Part shown: positions 13,837 to 14,931 of the stretch, piece by piece
How positions within the stretch are numbered: position 1 is the stretch's first letter
Layout of the letters: each line of letters starts with the position of its first letter
Origin: DASRWT01 sp046728035
GTDB taxonomy: Bacteria > Methylomirabilota > Methylomirabilia > Rokubacteriales > CSP1-6
Assembly: GCA_046728035.1 (NCBI GenBank)
Contig: JBKPDT010000346.1
Location: 1 to 14,931, forward strand
Direction of reading: 5' to 3'
DNA length: 14,931 bases
Made by a program: the position numbers and the translations under genes
The notes under the pieces: model-generated
Databases searched by the model: none
What the model saw: the letters and a program-made list of their open reading frames with translations, nothing else
What the model was told of the DNA's origin: nothing

Positions 13837-14931
13837 GTGGCGGTGTCGCCGGCGCCGGCGATCACCCGGGCCCTCGAGGGGATCGCTGGCCTCGGCCGGG
13901 TCGTGACCGAGGCCGGAGCGCTGTCTGCCGCGGCGGTAGACGGGCTCGCCCCCCGGTGGATCGTGCGCCCGGCCACCGTGGCCCAGGTGGCCCAGACGCT
14001 CGCTCTCGCCTCGGCGGAGTCACTGGCAGTCTCGCTCCGGGGCAGCGGTACGAGCCTGGGCCTCGGCTATCCGCCACGTCGTCTCGACCTCGTCCTCGAC
14101 CTCGGCCGCCTCGACGAGGTCCTGGACTACGTGCCGGAGGACATGGTGGCGAGCGTGCAGTGCGGGATCACGCTGGACGCGCTGGCCGGTCGCCTCGGAC
14201 AGCATGGCCAGCGGCTGCCGCTCGATCCGGTGCCGGGCGGCGGGCGCTCCGTGGGCGGCGTCCTCGCCACCGCCGCGAGCGGACCGCTGCGCTTCCGCTA
14301 CGGCACCGGCCGTGACCTCCTCCTCGGCGTCCGCTTCGTCCAGGCCGACGGCGTGGTCACCTGGGGCGGGGCGCGCGTGGTCAAGTCGGTGACCGGCTAC
14401 GATGTCCCCAAGCTCCTGGTCGGCTCGCTCGGGACGCTCGGCGTGCTCGTGGAGGCCACGGTGCGGCTCCACCCGATCGCGCCGGCCTGGGGCGGCTGGC
14501 TGTGGGGATTCGACGCGGTTCCGACGGCGGCCGCCTTCATCGCCGCCGTGGTGGACTCGGCGATACAGCCCGAGCGCGTGGCGCTCCTCGACGCGGGGGC
14601 CGCGCGCGCAGCCTGCGAGACCGAGCCGCCGGGAGCCCGCGCGGCGGTGGCGATCTCGGTGGCGAGCACCGCGGAAGCGGTGACCGCCCAGCGGGACATG
14701 CTCGCCACGCTGGCGGCCCGCCATGGCGGCCGCGTCGCCGAGATCGGCGCCGGAGCCTGGGGCCGGCTCGCCGGCGCGCTCGTGGGACCTATCGTCGTGC
14801 GACTCGCCGGGGAGCCCGCGCGGCTCGGTCACTGGCTCGCCGCGCTCGAGCATGCGGCGCGGGACGGCGGCATCGGGTTGGTCTCGCTCGGTGAGGTCAG
14901 CGGCGGCGTCCTGCGCGCCGCGCTGCGCGCC
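13837..14931 (+). CDS. glcE: Glycolate oxidase FAD-binding subunit GlcE (3' end outside window)
   Basis: An open frame runs from a GTG 5 bases after the glcD stop to the window end, 365 codons without a stop. An alternative GTG lies two codons later at 13843, and neither has a good Shine-Dalgarno. The protein has a PCMH-type FAD domain: VSLRGSGTSLGLG near residue 70, PVPGGGRSVGGVLAT near 130-145, and the GlcE-typical run VVKSVTGYDVPKLLVGSLGTLGVL near 187-210. The equivalent of the GlcD C-terminal metal motif (HAGDGNLH) is absent, as expected for GlcE. GlcE works with GlcD and an iron-sulfur GlcF as membrane-associated glycolate dehydrogenase. E. coli GlcE is about 350 residues, so little should be missing. 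A glcF gene is predicted just downstream. Codon use matches its neighbours. Confidence 0.9.
   Translation, partial: MAVSPAPAITRALEGIAGLGRVVTEAGALSAAAVDGLAPRWIVRPATVAQVAQTLALASAESLAVSLRGSGTSLGLGYPPRRLDLVLDLGRLDEVLDYVPEDMVASVQCGITLDALAGRLGQHGQRLPLDPVPGGGRSVGGVLATAASGPLRFRYGTGRDLLLGVRFVQADGVVTWGGARVVKSVTGYDVPKLLVGSLGTLGVLVEATVRLHPIAPAWGGWLWGFDAVPTAAAFIAAVVDSAIQPERVALLDAGAARAACETEPPGARAAVAISVASTAEAVTAQRDMLATLAARHGGRVAEIGAGAWGRLAGALVGPIVVRLAGEPARLGHWLAALEHAARDGGIGLVSLGEVSGGVLRAALRA

Overview
This is a GC-rich bacterial chromosomal window with ordinary, dense gene packing. Every recognisable gene has the same strongly G/C-ending codon use, and I see no insertion sequence, phage gene, CRISPR array, tRNA, rRNA or sign of recent transfer. 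The mix of genes (2-oxoacid:ferredoxin oxidoreductase of the two-subunit KorAB type, bacterial GltBD, GlcD/GlcE, an exported DUF4197 protein) suggests a Gram-negative-type environmental bacterium, for example a Rokubacteria/Methylomirabilota-like or deltaproteobacterial lineage. That placement is inference from gene style and cannot be settled from this sequence.

Left part (1-7162): the window opens inside the last 92 codons of moaA (molybdenum cofactor synthesis, + strand). Convergent to it lies a minus-strand group: gltB (large subunit of glutamate synthase), gltD (small subunit, 8 bases after gltB), and then a secreted DUF4197 protein, which may have its own, possibly leaderless, promoter.

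Middle (7163-9447): a 129-bp AT-richer divergent control region separates gltB from a LysR-type regulator gene on the + strand. The region holds two nested inverted repeats and a plausible gltB promoter. The regulator is followed after 12 bases by a metallo-beta-lactamase-fold hydrolase with a C-terminal winged-helix region. A 221-bp gap then carries a good promoter match (TTGCCA, 17 bp, TAGCAT) overlaid by a palindrome.

Right part (9448-14931): korA and korB (2-oxoacid:ferredoxin oxidoreductase, overlapping by 4 bases), glcD (14 bases further) and glcE (5 bases further, running off the window end). They form one tightly packed + strand operon. A glcF-like iron-sulfur subunit is expected just outside the window.

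How it fits together: GltBD consumes 2-oxoglutarate and glutamine to make glutamate. KorAB interconverts a 2-oxoacid (most likely 2-oxoglutarate) with its acyl-CoA using ferredoxin. GlcDE oxidises a 2-hydroxyacid such as glycolate to the 2-oxoacid. The window therefore centres on 2-oxoacid metabolism at the carbon/nitrogen junction. The divergent LysR gene resembles the gltC-gltAB layout of Bacillus subtilis, which makes it a candidate regulator of glutamate synthase. I found no clearly undescribed system; the most interesting signals are the regulatory palindromes and the gene neighbourhood itself.
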